From: Nitrospinia bacterium
GTDB lineage: Bacteria > Nitrospinota > Nitrospinia > Nitrospinales > JAJDAT01
Assembly (NCBI GenBank): GCA_029261715.1
Contig: JAJDAT010000029.1
Span: 23,116-87,115 of the forward strand
DNA: 64,000 nucleotides
Direction of reading: 5' to 3'
Shown here piece by piece: positions 57,610-64,000 of the stretch; the first letter of the stretch is position 1; the number at the start of each line of letters is the position of its first letter. The notes beneath the pieces were generated by a model. That model had not been told where the DNA came from. It saw only the letters and a list, made by a program, of their open reading frames with translations, and made no database searches. The translations under genes and the position numbers were made by a program.

Positions 57610-58067
57610 GCACGCAAGGGCTCCTCTTTGACGTCGAACCGAGCCGGAGCACAGAGCTCACGTTCGAGGAGCTGATGGCGCGTCCGGTCACGTGGTACAG
57701 CGGCGTGCCCGATACGTCGGAGGCTTTCGCCTACGTGGTTCTGATCCGATCGCCGTTCGACCCCGAACGGCTCAGACGCAGCGAACAGCGCAAGCTCGGA
57801 CGAGGCTTTGAAGCGTGGCGCGAAGACCTGAGGGGCGACCCGCGAGCTTGGGCCGCGAAGTTTGTCCGGCTTCTCCGAGACGGTCAGTCGCGGACGTTCA
57901 ATCGGCTCGTCCTCGATGCGACCGGCCGGCTCTACACGGCGGATACGGCCTCCGGAAAGGCTCCCGAACGCGGGCTCTGGCTGGCGGTCGAGAAGGGCCT
58001 GCTCTGGTGGGCACACCTAGACGATGGCGCGACGTGGTTCGCACAGCGGATCGGTAGAAGCGGATGA
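57606..58067 (+). CDS. Hypothetical protein, 153 residues
   Basis: Starts MSTQGLLFDVEPSRSTELTF. The GLLFD opening resembles clamp- or polymerase-binding peptides (Q-x-x-L-F), and also appears as GMLFDLP in the 60307 protein and GQLF at the end of the 62496 protein, so these may be beta-clamp-binding motifs. The rest is mixed alpha/beta (PVTWYSGVPDTSEAFAYVVL; GLWLAVEKGLLWWAHLDDGA). It is the last gene before the structured element. Confidence 0.55.
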   Translation: MSTQGLLFDVEPSRSTELTFEELMARPVTWYSGVPDTSEAFAYVVLIRSPFDPERLRRSEQRKLGRGFEAWREDLRGDPRAWAAKFVRLLRDGQSRTFNRLVLDATGRLYTADTASGKAPERGLWLAVEKGLLWWAHLDDGATWFAQRIGRSG

Positions 58068-58075
58068 GATATGAG

Positions 58076-58165
58076 ACACGCCTGGCTCGCCGAGTTTGGC
58101 GACTCACCGGGTCGGGGCGACAAATAAAGGAAAGCGCCCCGACCCAGCTTGCGAGCCAGGCGTGT
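58076..58165 (+). ncRNA. Structured 90-nt element with three-way-junction potential
   Basis: ACACGCCTGGCTCGC (58076-58090) pairs perfectly over 15 bp with GCGAGCCAGGCGTGT (58151-58165). Inside lie GAGT-TTGGCG-ACTC (58092-58105) and GGGTCGGGGCG/CGCCCCGACCC (58109-58119 with 58135-58145, 11 bp). The inner loop holds CAAATAAAGGAAAG, a ribosome-site-like sequence also found before the 5729 gene. It is followed by GTTTCT. It could be a terminator, a small RNA or a regulated leader. It begins nine bases after the preceding stop. Confidence 0.6.
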
Positions 58166-58206
58166 GTTTCTAGGTACCAAGCTAGTAATTCGGCAGGTGG
58201 GCCACG

Positions 58207-58428
58207 ATGAAAAAGACATCGAAGACAGGCGGGCAGAGGATCGTCCAGGTGAGCTTTCGCGTGCCAGGGGACCTGGCCACGGAGATCAAGATCACCGCCG
58301 CGGCTCTCGGCGTCTCCGCCCAGGAGTACATCCGCAAGGCGGTCGAAGATCATCTGGACCGCGATGGGGCCAAGGTCCGGGCTGCCGTTCAACGGGGGAG
58401 AAAATCACGAGCAGGGAAGGGCGAGTGA
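58207..58428 (+). CDS. Ribbon-helix-helix protein 1
   Basis: A 73-residue protein. RIVQVSFRVPGDLATEIKIT gives the beta strand and first helix, and LGVSAQEYIRKAVEDHLDRD the second helix of an Arc/CopG-like ribbon-helix-helix DNA-binding fold. The C-terminus is basic. It probably dimerises and represses early or lysogeny promoters. The next gene is a paralogue. No strong ribosome site (GGTGGGCCACG). Confidence 0.75.
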   Translation: MKKTSKTGGQRIVQVSFRVPGDLATEIKITAAALGVSAQEYIRKAVEDHLDRDGAKVRAAVQRGRKSRAGKGE

Positions 58429-58485
58429 CTTTGGGGAGGGTGGAAGGTTTTTTGGCAGTCGAGACTTGATCGCGCCGTGCTCGCC

Positions 58486-58513
58486 TTGTAGCTTCCTTGG
58501 TGGAGGGTAGAAT
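58486..58513 (+). promoter_or_regulatory. Possible promoter before ribbon-helix-helix protein 2
   Basis: TTGTAG (58486-58491), 16 bp, TAGAAT (58508-58513). The -10 is good and the -35 weak. Position directly upstream of ATG 58536 supports it, and there is a short AT-rich stretch (GCTAACAATTGAG) at the expected start. Confidence 0.35.
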
Positions 58514-58535
58514 GCTAACAATTGAGAGGAGCGAC

Positions 58536-58739
58536 ATGTCCGGGCGGAAGATGGTCCAAATCGGCATCCGACTGCCAGAGGACGTGGTTCGACAGCTCAA
58601 AGTGACGGCTGCTGCGAAGGACATGAAGCTTCAAGAATACGTCTGCATGGCCGTAGAGGATCATCTGGCGCGAGACGCTTCAGATGTTGAAGCGTCGGTC
58701 AAGCTCAGGAAGAAGAAGTCGAGAAGCCGGAGTAAGTGA
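58536..58739 (+). CDS. Ribbon-helix-helix protein 2, paralogue
   Basis: A 67-residue protein. KMVQIGIRLPEDVVRQLKVT and KDMKLQEYVCMAVEDHLARD align with protein 1 (QVSFRVPGDLATEIKIT, EYIRKAVEDHLDRD). The tail is very basic (KLRKKKSRSRSK). ATG 58536 has GAGAGGAG ahead. Two similar small regulators in tandem could form a switch controlling the integrase or lysogeny. Roles inferred. Confidence 0.75.
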   Translation: MSGRKMVQIGIRLPEDVVRQLKVTAAAKDMKLQEYVCMAVEDHLARDASDVEASVKLRKKKSRSRSK

Positions 58740-58744
58740 CACCC

Positions 58745-58774
58745 GCCGGGCGGGAGTTAGTAGCTCTGCCCGGC
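58745..58774 (+). terminator. Stem-loop after ribbon-helix-helix protein 2
   Basis: GCCGGGC (58745-58751) and GCCCGGC (58768-58774) form a perfect 7-bp stem with a 16-base loop. There is no clean U-tract; a terminator or boundary element. Confidence 0.5.
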
Positions 58775-58850
58775 CCAGAGACCAAAAGGAAGTAAGCTCC
58801 AGTGCCGGTTCCGGCGAGTGTCGGAATGCCTTGTGTGCGGGGAGAAAACC

Positions 58851-58894
58851 CCGCCGCCGAGCAGCTAGTCCGCAAAACTTTTGCTCGACGGCGG
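58851..58894. other. Imperfect inverted repeat upstream of integrase, candidate attachment core
   Basis: CCGCCGCCGAGCA (58851-58863) and TGCTCGACGGCGG (58882-58894) are inverted copies with one mismatch, separated by 18 bases (gctagtccgcaaaacttt). Such a layout fits a tyrosine-recombinase core, but could also be an RNA hairpin. The 500-bp stretch 58740-59239 holds no certain gene. The integrase frame is open through it, and GTG 58913, with AAAGGAA, would add a hydrophobic leader (AAVGALAMALLAG). Confidence 0.35.
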
Positions 58895-59239
58895 AGAAGA
58901 AAGGAAACTCTAGTGGGACACCCTGCTACCGCCAAATGGCGAAGGCGAGCTCGTCGGCTCGCAGCAGTGGGCGCGCTCGCGATGGCGCTGCTCGCTGGCG
59001 ATGTGCAAGGCGTCGAAGCCAATGTGGCTGAATGTCTTGTGATGGGTGATCGTTCCTTCAAGGAGGAGCTTGCGACTTCTTCCTTGTTGGAGAAGCAGTC
59101 ACCACCACCGATCGACTTGACGGGCGGACCGCTTTCGATAGCCTGGGGCATTCACACCTCTCGCTCGTGTCGCTCTCAATTGACGCAGCAACTGTTGAAC
59201 CTACTACACCGGGGCGATGGGGGGGGCGGAGGTGCTCTC

Positions 59240-60301
59240 GTGGAAACCCCTCGTTACCGGCAGAATGCTGCCGGGCAGGCCATCGTGCGCCTGCACGGAA
59301 CTGACATCGTCCTCGGTCCTTATGGGTCTCGAGACTCCTACCTCGAGTATCGGCGCATCGTCGCAGAGTGGCGTAGCGGAGTCACGCAAGCTCCCGAGGA
59401 GCTGACGATCTCCGAGCTAGCGGATCGATTCGAGGCGTGGGCGAGGGCGCACTACAGCAGGACGAAGGAGCCGGAGAAGATCGACTTCTCCCTTCGCGTG
59501 GTCCGCCAGCTCTATGGGCATCGCCCGGTCGAGAGCTTTGACGTCAACGCCTTGCGCGTTGTCCGGGATCAGTTCGTGCGTGCCGGCAATGCCCGCAGCA
59601 CGGTCAACATGCGGGTCAATGTGATTCGCAGGTTGTTCTGCTGGGCAGAGTCGCATGGGTTGGCTCCTCGCGGTACCAAAGAGAACCTCGACTCGCTGGC
59701 GGCTTTGAAGCGAGGGCGATCCAACGCGGTGGAGACGGAACGCGTTCGACCGGTCTCTCGGGATGACGTCGCTCGAACGCTGCCGCACCTCTCCCGAGTC
59801 GTTGGTGACATGGTCCGCCTGCAGCTCCGAACTGGGATGCGACCAGGAGAGGTGGTCGTGATCCGATCTCTCGACATCCACAACACAGCCGATCGCGTTT
59901 GGATGTACTTGCCACTGGCGCACAAGACTTCGCACCTGGGGCGGCGCCGAGAGATCTGGATTGGACCCCGGTCGCAGCGCGTGATTCGGAAGTACATTGC
60001 GCTTGCCAGCTCGCCGTCGGAGTTCTTGTTCCGACCCGAGTTGGCGCCGCGGGCTCGCGTGTATGGCAACTGCTATAGCGTCGCCTCCTACCGAAGAGCC
60101 ATCAAGCGCGCGGCTGCGAATGCACAGGTTCCCATCTGGTCACCGAATCGATTGAGGCACACGGCCGCGACCGAATTGCGGCGGCTGTATGGGATCGAAG
60201 CGGCGCGCACGGTGCTTGGGCATTCCACGGCATCGACGACCGAAATCTACGCGGAGACCAACCGCGATCGCGCGATCGAGATCGCGGACGAGCGGGGTTG
60301 A
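59240..60301 (+). CDS. int: Tyrosine recombinase (integrase)
   Basis: 353 residues from GTG 59240 (GGAGG 7 bases upstream). The N-terminal arm-type region is PRYRQNAAGQAIVRLHG. The core-binding domain spans residues 55-150. Catalytic residues: R201 (LRTGMRPGEV), K229 (LAHKTSH), R306 (SPNRLRHTAATELRR), H328 (LGHSTAS) and nucleophile Y337 (EIYAE). The first His of the HxxR box is Asn (N303), a variant that I recall from Planctomycete-type integrases. It would mediate integration and excision of the phage. The frame is open 438 bp upstream, without evidence for translation. Confidence 0.9.
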   Translation: METPRYRQNAAGQAIVRLHGTDIVLGPYGSRDSYLEYRRIVAEWRSGVTQAPEELTISELADRFEAWARAHYSRTKEPEKIDFSLRVVRQLYGHRPVESFDVNALRVVRDQFVRAGNARSTVNMRVNVIRRLFCWAESHGLAPRGTKENLDSLAALKRGRSNAVETERVRPVSRDDVARTLPHLSRVVGDMVRLQLRTGMRPGEVVVIRSLDIHNTADRVWMYLPLAHKTSHLGRRREIWIGPRSQRVIRKYIALASSPSEFLFRPELAPRARVYGNCYSVASYRRAIKRAAANAQVPIWSPNRLRHTAATELRRLYGIEAARTVLGHSTASTTEIYAETNRDRAIEIADERG

Positions 60302-60306
60302 GTGTC

Positions 60307-60783
60307 ATGTCAACCGCACTCTCGACTGAGCTCGGAGTCTGTCCGGAGGCACCGATGATGGAAGAACAGCATCAGCCCGATCCTGAGCAGGGAATGCTCT
60401 TCGATCTTCCAGGCGAGGTCGAGCAGCAGCGCAAGGTCAAGATCCACCGAGCGAAGCTCCGTCAGTTGCGATCGGACTTCGAGAAGCTTCGGAGTCTCGC
60501 GCGCCGGCGGGACGAAACTCTGGCGCGGTCACTCGAGACTGGGCATGGCATCGAGCACGCGTTGGCGCTCGTCCGCGCGCTGTTCGATCGCTGCGTTCGA
60601 ATCGAGGAGGACCTCGACGATTTCGAGCGATGGCTCGGTGCCGACTATCGTGCACTACAGAGGAAGATTCGCGACGAGGTCGAGTGCGGCGATAGGCACC
60701 GATCCCACCTGGCCAACGATGGACTCGACCTTGCCCGAAGAGTCGAGCGGCTGGCTCGTGACGTGACGGGAGGCGGTGCATGA
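60307..60783 (+). CDS. Hypothetical coiled-coil protein with GMLFDLP motif
   Basis: 158 residues from ATG 60307. QGMLFDLPGEVEQQRKVKIH contains a clamp-binding-like QxxLF element, followed by long helices (LRQLRSDFEKLRSLARRRDE; HALALVRALFDRCVRIEEDL) and a GGGA end. It follows integrase by five bases and overlaps the YqaJ nuclease start (ATGA). A role in recombination or replication is plausible from context only. Confidence 0.6.
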   Translation: MSTALSTELGVCPEAPMMEEQHQPDPEQGMLFDLPGEVEQQRKVKIHRAKLRQLRSDFEKLRSLARRRDETLARSLETGHGIEHALALVRALFDRCVRIEEDLDDFERWLGADYRALQRKIRDEVECGDRHRSHLANDGLDLARRVERLARDVTGGGA

Positions 60784-61826
60784 CGACAGCAGCCCCGACC
60801 ACCCTGCGCTGTGCTGCGACGGACGGCGCGATCCACGAGGTTCCGATCCGGGCGAAGGTTTTGGACTTCGGTGACGACCGCGATGCCTGGGTCGAGGCGC
60901 GCCGGGGATTCATCGGGAGCTCGGACATCTGGTCGATCGTCAGCGGTTCCAAGCTCTACGACACCTGGTGCTCAAAGGTCCACCCGGATCTCTGCGAGCC
61001 ATTCCCGGAGCTGAGCGGTCGCTTTGGCCATTGGAACGAGCCAGGCATCGCTCAGTGGCACGCGGAAAAGACCGGCGATCTTGTCGTTGACCCTGGCGAC
61101 CACGTGATCCTCGTCCATCCTGAAATCCCTTACCTCGCTGCCACGGTCGATCGGTTCGCTTTCCACAAAGGGATGTGGACGGACCTCGAGCTCAAGACCG
61201 CGGGCTCGTGGGCGAAGCACGAGGACGAGCGCAACGTTGGCTACTCGGGCTGGGAGGAGCGCGCGCCGTACGCGCACGCGATGCAGGTCCTCGAACAGAT
61301 GGAGGTGACCGGTCTCGAGCTCGGCCAACTCCACGGGATCATCCTGACGTTCCCTGCGGAGTGGAAGCTCTGGCCGATCGAGCCGAACGAGCGCTTCCGC
61401 GACCTGATGTTCGAGCGGTGTCAGACCTTCTGGGAGCGGCACGTCCTCCGCGACATCCCGCCACCCGTGCACGCCGATGACAAGAGCGCCGATCGAGTCC
61501 TCAACCTACTCGGCAGACCGGTTCCGGGTCGGACCTATGTGCTGCCGAGCTCGATGCGCCGCCTCGGTGAAGCGTGGGATCGCAACGTGCGCAGGCTCAA
61601 GCGCGCAGAGCGGATCGTGGACACGATCAAGCACAGGGTGAAGCGAGCGGCGATCGTGCGCGAAGAGGACGGGTCACCTGTGCGCGGCGAGGACGGGAAG
61701 ATCGAGCGGGCCGAGGTCCTGCGCATCGAGGAGGTCGGCCCGATCAACGGATGGACGTGGAAGCCAACGCGGAGCGGGTCGTCGCAGTTCCGCCGGAAGA
61801 AGCCAAGTGAAGGAGCGAGGGCATGA
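60780..61826 (+). CDS. YqaJ-type viral recombinase/exonuclease
   Basis: A 348-residue protein with the YqaJ nuclease pattern: RRGFIGSSDIWSIVSGSKLY, then FGHWNEPGIAQWHAEKTG (E87), PYLAATVDRFAF (D124) and WTDLELKTAGSW (E137, K139), the PD-(D/E)XK core that resects DNA 5' ends. The C-terminal 100 residues are helical and basic. Together with RecT (62819), it forms a phage annealing-recombination pair. It overlaps both neighbours (ATGA). Confidence 0.88.
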   Translation: MTTAAPTTLRCAATDGAIHEVPIRAKVLDFGDDRDAWVEARRGFIGSSDIWSIVSGSKLYDTWCSKVHPDLCEPFPELSGRFGHWNEPGIAQWHAEKTGDLVVDPGDHVILVHPEIPYLAATVDRFAFHKGMWTDLELKTAGSWAKHEDERNVGYSGWEERAPYAHAMQVLEQMEVTGLELGQLHGIILTFPAEWKLWPIEPNERFRDLMFERCQTFWERHVLRDIPPPVHADDKSADRVLNLLGRPVPGRTYVLPSSMRRLGEAWDRNVRRLKRAERIVDTIKHRVKRAAIVREEDGSPVRGEDGKIERAEVLRIEEVGPINGWTWKPTRSGSSQFRRKKPSEGARA

Positions 61827-62059
61827 GTGTGCCGCTCAAAGGCGATCGCATCAGAGTCCAAATGCAGGACGTGAATCGGTCGTTCGAGGTCACGGTCACG
61901 GGCGACGGACAGTGCCGGAGCTGCGGGTCGATCTTGATCTGGACGCGCACGAACACGGGCAAAGCGATGCCGGTCAATGCGCGGCCGGACCGAACCAGCG
62001 GTCTCTTCGTCAGCCACTTTGCGACTTGCGAGAACGCGGACGATTGGAGGAGGCGATGA
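61823..62059 (+). CDS. Small zinc-binding protein (CxxCG...C), copy 1
   Basis: A 78-residue protein. FEVTVTGDGQCRSCGSILIW contains CxxC, followed by TNTGKAMPVNARPDRTSGLF and FVSHFATCENAD, which supplies a third Cys and a His. The motif (CRxCGSxIxW, then GKxxPxx, then HFxTC) recurs in the next protein and is known in small phage proteins of unknown role. Nucleic-acid binding is plausible. Confidence 0.68.
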   Translation: MSVPLKGDRIRVQMQDVNRSFEVTVTGDGQCRSCGSILIWTRTNTGKAMPVNARPDRTSGLFVSHFATCENADDWRRR

Positions 62060-62499
62060 CGACTTCCGATCTCATCAGTCAGCTCGAGCGCGTCGCGCGC
62101 GAATGCGAGAACGCCGAGATCATGACATCGACTGTGTCTCGGCGCGTTGGCGACGTGATCAAGTTCCGGATGATGGCGGTCCGCGCACTCGTGAGTGCCG
62201 AGATCGCAAACCTCCGCGGGATCCACGACCGACAGCCGGGCGGACAGCCGCAGCCGCAACAGCAGGCCGGAGCGGCCGCAGGAAAGAGCACAGCCGAGAC
62301 GGTGATGGTCGTCGGACCGAAGGGGCAGTTTCAGTGCGAGCTCTCGGGCGAGGGCAAGTGCCGCGAGTGTGGCAGCCCGATCTATTGGGGCCATACGAGC
62401 AATGGCAAGAGCGTTCCGCTTCAACCGCAGCCGAACGCGTCGGGAGCGTACTCGACCCACTTCCAAACGCAGTGCGCAGAGAGGAGGGGGAAGGGATGA
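62056..62499 (+). CDS. Zinc-binding protein (copy 2) with N-terminal helix
   Basis: A 147-residue protein. The N-terminal helix (DLISQLERVARECENAEIMT) and Pro/Gln linker (GGQPQPQQQAGAAAG) precede the same metal module as copy 1: FQCELSGEGKCRECGSPIYW, then GKSVPLQPQP and YSTHFQTQC. ATG 62056 overlaps copy 1's stop. The two modules probably arose by duplication. Confidence 0.68.
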   Translation: MTTSDLISQLERVARECENAEIMTSTVSRRVGDVIKFRMMAVRALVSAEIANLRGIHDRQPGGQPQPQQQAGAAAGKSTAETVMVVGPKGQFQCELSGEGKCRECGSPIYWGHTSNGKSVPLQPQPNASGAYSTHFQTQCAERRGKG

Positions 62500-62807
62500 G
62501 CGAACGCCTCGCCCGCCACTCCGATCCTGGCACGAGCCACGAGGCAGCAGCCAGCATCCGCCCGAAGCTCAGCAACTTGCAGGCGCGAACACTGACCCTG
62601 GTCGCAGCGTGGCCGGATCACACGGCGACGGAGCTCTCGAAGAAGGCGGGCACGGGAGACCCTCGCGTTCACAACCGAAGACTCACTGAGCTCCGACGCG
62701 CCGGGCGCATCGTCATCTCGGGCTCGCGCAAGTGCGAGGTCACCGGGCGGCGAGCCAGCACATACAGAATCCCGGCGTCGACGCCGACGCAGGGTCAACT
62801 CTTTTGA
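62496..62807 (+). CDS. Winged-helix protein ending in a possible clamp-binding motif
   Basis: A 103-residue protein. HSDPGTSHEAAASIRPKLSN is a pattern common in small phage HTH proteins, followed by a winged helix (TLTLVAAWPDHTATELSKKA; VHNRRLTELRRAGRIVISGS). It ends TPTQGQLF, where QGQLF could bind a beta clamp. It may regulate the recombination genes or act at DNA ends. It overlaps the previous gene. Confidence 0.7.
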   Translation: MSERLARHSDPGTSHEAAASIRPKLSNLQARTLTLVAAWPDHTATELSKKAGTGDPRVHNRRLTELRRAGRIVISGSRKCEVTGRRASTYRIPASTPTQGQLF

Positions 62808-62818
62808 GGAGACACTCA

Positions 62819-64000
62819 ATGACTCAGCAGCAAGCGCCGGGCGACCAGCGCAACCTTCCAGCAGCCAATGACCCGGCTGGGAAGTTCTCGATGGCGCTCA
62901 GCGAAGGCCACGTAGTGGCTCAGGTCAAGCGAGCGCTGTCCGGCGTCATGGACCTGAAGAAGTTCATGACGACGACGCTCACCGAGTTCCGAGCCAACGA
63001 GCTCTTGCAGAAGTGCGACGTGCAGAGCGTGGTGCTCTCGGTGGTGCGCGCGGCGCAGATCGGACTCGACACAGATCGATCGCTGGGGCAGGTCGCATTC
63101 GTTCCGCGCTGGAACAAGCACCGCGACGGGCAGAACCGAGGCGGCTACGAGTGCACGCTCCAGATCATGTACGGCGGCATGATCACACTCGCCACCGAGG
63201 CGCAAGTGTTCGAAGACGTTGTCACGGGACACGTCTATCCGGACGACGAGTTCGACTTCGCCCTCGGCACTCAGCCATTCATCCGGCACACGCCGGCGGA
63301 GGTGCGACACTCGGACAAGGACGACTGGACCTACGTCTACGCCATCGGCTTCATGCCGAGCGGGCGATGCAAGTTCAAGGTCATGTCGAGGCAAGAGGTC
63401 GAGGACCATCGCGACCGATTCGCGCCGCGCAAGAAGGACGGATCGCTCGCCTATACGCCTTGGGTGACGGACCTTCGATCGATGGGCGAGAAGTCTTGCA
63501 TCCGTCTGATGTGGAAGACGGTGGCGAAGCCACGGAACAACGCGATCGCCGATCGCATGCGGCGCGCTGTCGAGTTCGACGAAGCTCCTTCGCAGCGAAT
63601 CGAGGACGACGAGCCTCCGAGTCAGAAGCGCGTCATCGACAAGGGCCAAGACATTGGCGACCAGCTCGCCGACATCTTCGGCGAGGAGCCCTCGGGCAGT
63701 CGACGAATCATCGACGTGCCCGCTCAAGCTGCGCCCGAGTCAGCGGCTGTTGAGTCGCCAAAACAAGAGGCTCCGAAGGCGAAGCCTGCGGCTCAACCAG
63801 AGCCCGCGCCTCAGCAACAGGCACCCACGCCTGCAGCGCCCGCGCCCGCCCCCGCTGCTCCAGCAGCCGCTCCTGCGCCCGCCCCGACTCCCACTCCCAC
63901 TCCCACTCCCACTCCCACTCCCACTCCCACTCCCACTCCCACTCCCACTCCCACTCCCACTCCCACTCCCACTCCCACTCCCACTCCCACTCCCACTCCC
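62819..64000 (+). CDS. recT: RecT-family recombinase (3' end beyond window)
   Basis: At least 394 codons without a stop. Residues 20-230 match RecT annealing proteins: HVVAQVKRALSGVMDLKKFM, ELLQKCDVQSVVLSVVRAAQ, IGLDTDRSLGQVAFVPRWNK, QIMYGGMITLATEA and CKFKVMSRQEVEDHRDRFAP. The C-terminal tail is disordered: acidic, then Pro/Ala-rich, then a (Pro-Thr)n run reaching the window's edge. RecT anneals single strands produced by the YqaJ nuclease. ATG 62819 has TTTTGAGGAGAC ahead. Confidence 0.88.
   Translation, partial: MTQQQAPGDQRNLPAANDPAGKFSMALSEGHVVAQVKRALSGVMDLKKFMTTTLTEFRANELLQKCDVQSVVLSVVRAAQIGLDTDRSLGQVAFVPRWNKHRDGQNRGGYECTLQIMYGGMITLATEAQVFEDVVTGHVYPDDEFDFALGTQPFIRHTPAEVRHSDKDDWTYVYAIGFMPSGRCKFKVMSRQEVEDHRDRFAPRKKDGSLAYTPWVTDLRSMGEKSCIRLMWKTVAKPRNNAIADRMRRAVEFDEAPSQRIEDDEPPSQKRVIDKGQDIGDQLADIFGEEPSGSRRIIDVPAQAAPESAAVESPKQEAPKAKPAAQPEPAPQQQAPTPAAPAPAPAAPAAAPAPAPTPTPTPTPTPTPTPTPTPTPTPTPTPTPTPTPTPTPTP
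63887..64000. repeat. Hexanucleotide tandem repeat (ACTCCC)19+
   Basis: Nineteen perfect copies of ACTCCC fill 63887-64000 and continue to the window end. In frame they encode alternating Thr and Pro at the RecT C-terminus. Because the unit is six bases, copy-number change would alter tail length but not frame. The run may also cause assembly breaks. Confidence 0.9.

Noticed and set aside
63887..64000. Repeat array resembling a CRISPR or satellite
   Set aside because: Six-base units without spacers, encoding Pro-Thr in frame with RecT; a coding microsatellite.
1..64000. tRNA, rRNA and insertion sequences
   Set aside because: No TpsiC-type GGTTCGA within a cloverleaf context, no rRNA-like block and no transposase frame was seen by eye. 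A tRNA-finding program would be decisive.

Overview
The window is a GC-rich segment of a tailed, siphovirus-type, temperate phage genome (a free phage or a prophage), almost completely packed with plus-strand genes that overlap as ATGA, GTGA or TGATG junctions. The host cannot be fixed from sequence. Shine-Dalgarno sites, sigma70-like promoters and a lipobox indicate a bacterium. The tyrosine recombinase has the look of integrases I associate with Planctomycetes, which is weak evidence only. No tRNA, rRNA, CRISPR array or insertion sequence was seen.

Layout. (1) 1-9.9 kb: RusA-type resolvase, many small zinc-ribbon or unknown proteins, a 768-residue protein that may be carbohydrate-active, a phage-encoded sliding clamp (dnaN) and a ParB-like/DNA methyltransferase fusion. 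(2) 9.3-24.4 kb: packaging and head genes: HTH small-terminase candidates, DUF1643, large terminase, a portal-MuF fusion, prohead protease/scaffold, HK97-type capsid, connector and completion proteins, tail tube and tail-assembly chaperones. (3) 24.4-43.4 kb: tape measure with an internal duplication, two tandem lectin-like proteins, a 1695-residue repeat protein with two malectin-like domains, tail-hub proteins, an NlpC/P60-like peptidase and a 1039-residue fibre with a hydrolase-like core. (4) 43.6-46.5 kb: small membrane and coiled-coil proteins, a holin candidate and a lipoprotein. (5) 46.4-52.3 kb: a mainly minus-strand accessory island with HicBA-like toxin-antitoxin genes behind a strong promoter and operator, other toxin-antitoxin-like genes and four membrane proteins. 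(6) 52.4-64 kb: the early operon, with zinc-cluster proteins, an SMC/RecF-like ATPase, small paralogous modules, ribbon-helix-helix proteins, a structured RNA-like element, integrase, YqaJ-type nuclease and RecT. RecT runs off the end in a (Pro-Thr)n hexanucleotide repeat.

Main discovery. The portal-MuF gene carries an intein (16101-17033) inserted exactly before the CRC of the MuF NCRC motif. Inside that intein, on the opposite strand and in exact codon register, lies a 286-codon reading frame (16997-16137) with two helix-turn-helix segments and a Vsr/DUF559-like nuclease domain. It looks like a homing endonuclease encoded antisense to the protein-splicing element that houses it, so both strands of one DNA stretch appear to encode functional protein.

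Working together: RecT, the YqaJ nuclease, RusA, the ATPase and the clamp form a recombination/replication set. Integrase and the ribbon-helix-helix proteins point to lysogeny. The virion genes are unusually rich in sugar-binding folds. No obvious endolysin or lysogeny master repressor was found in the window.
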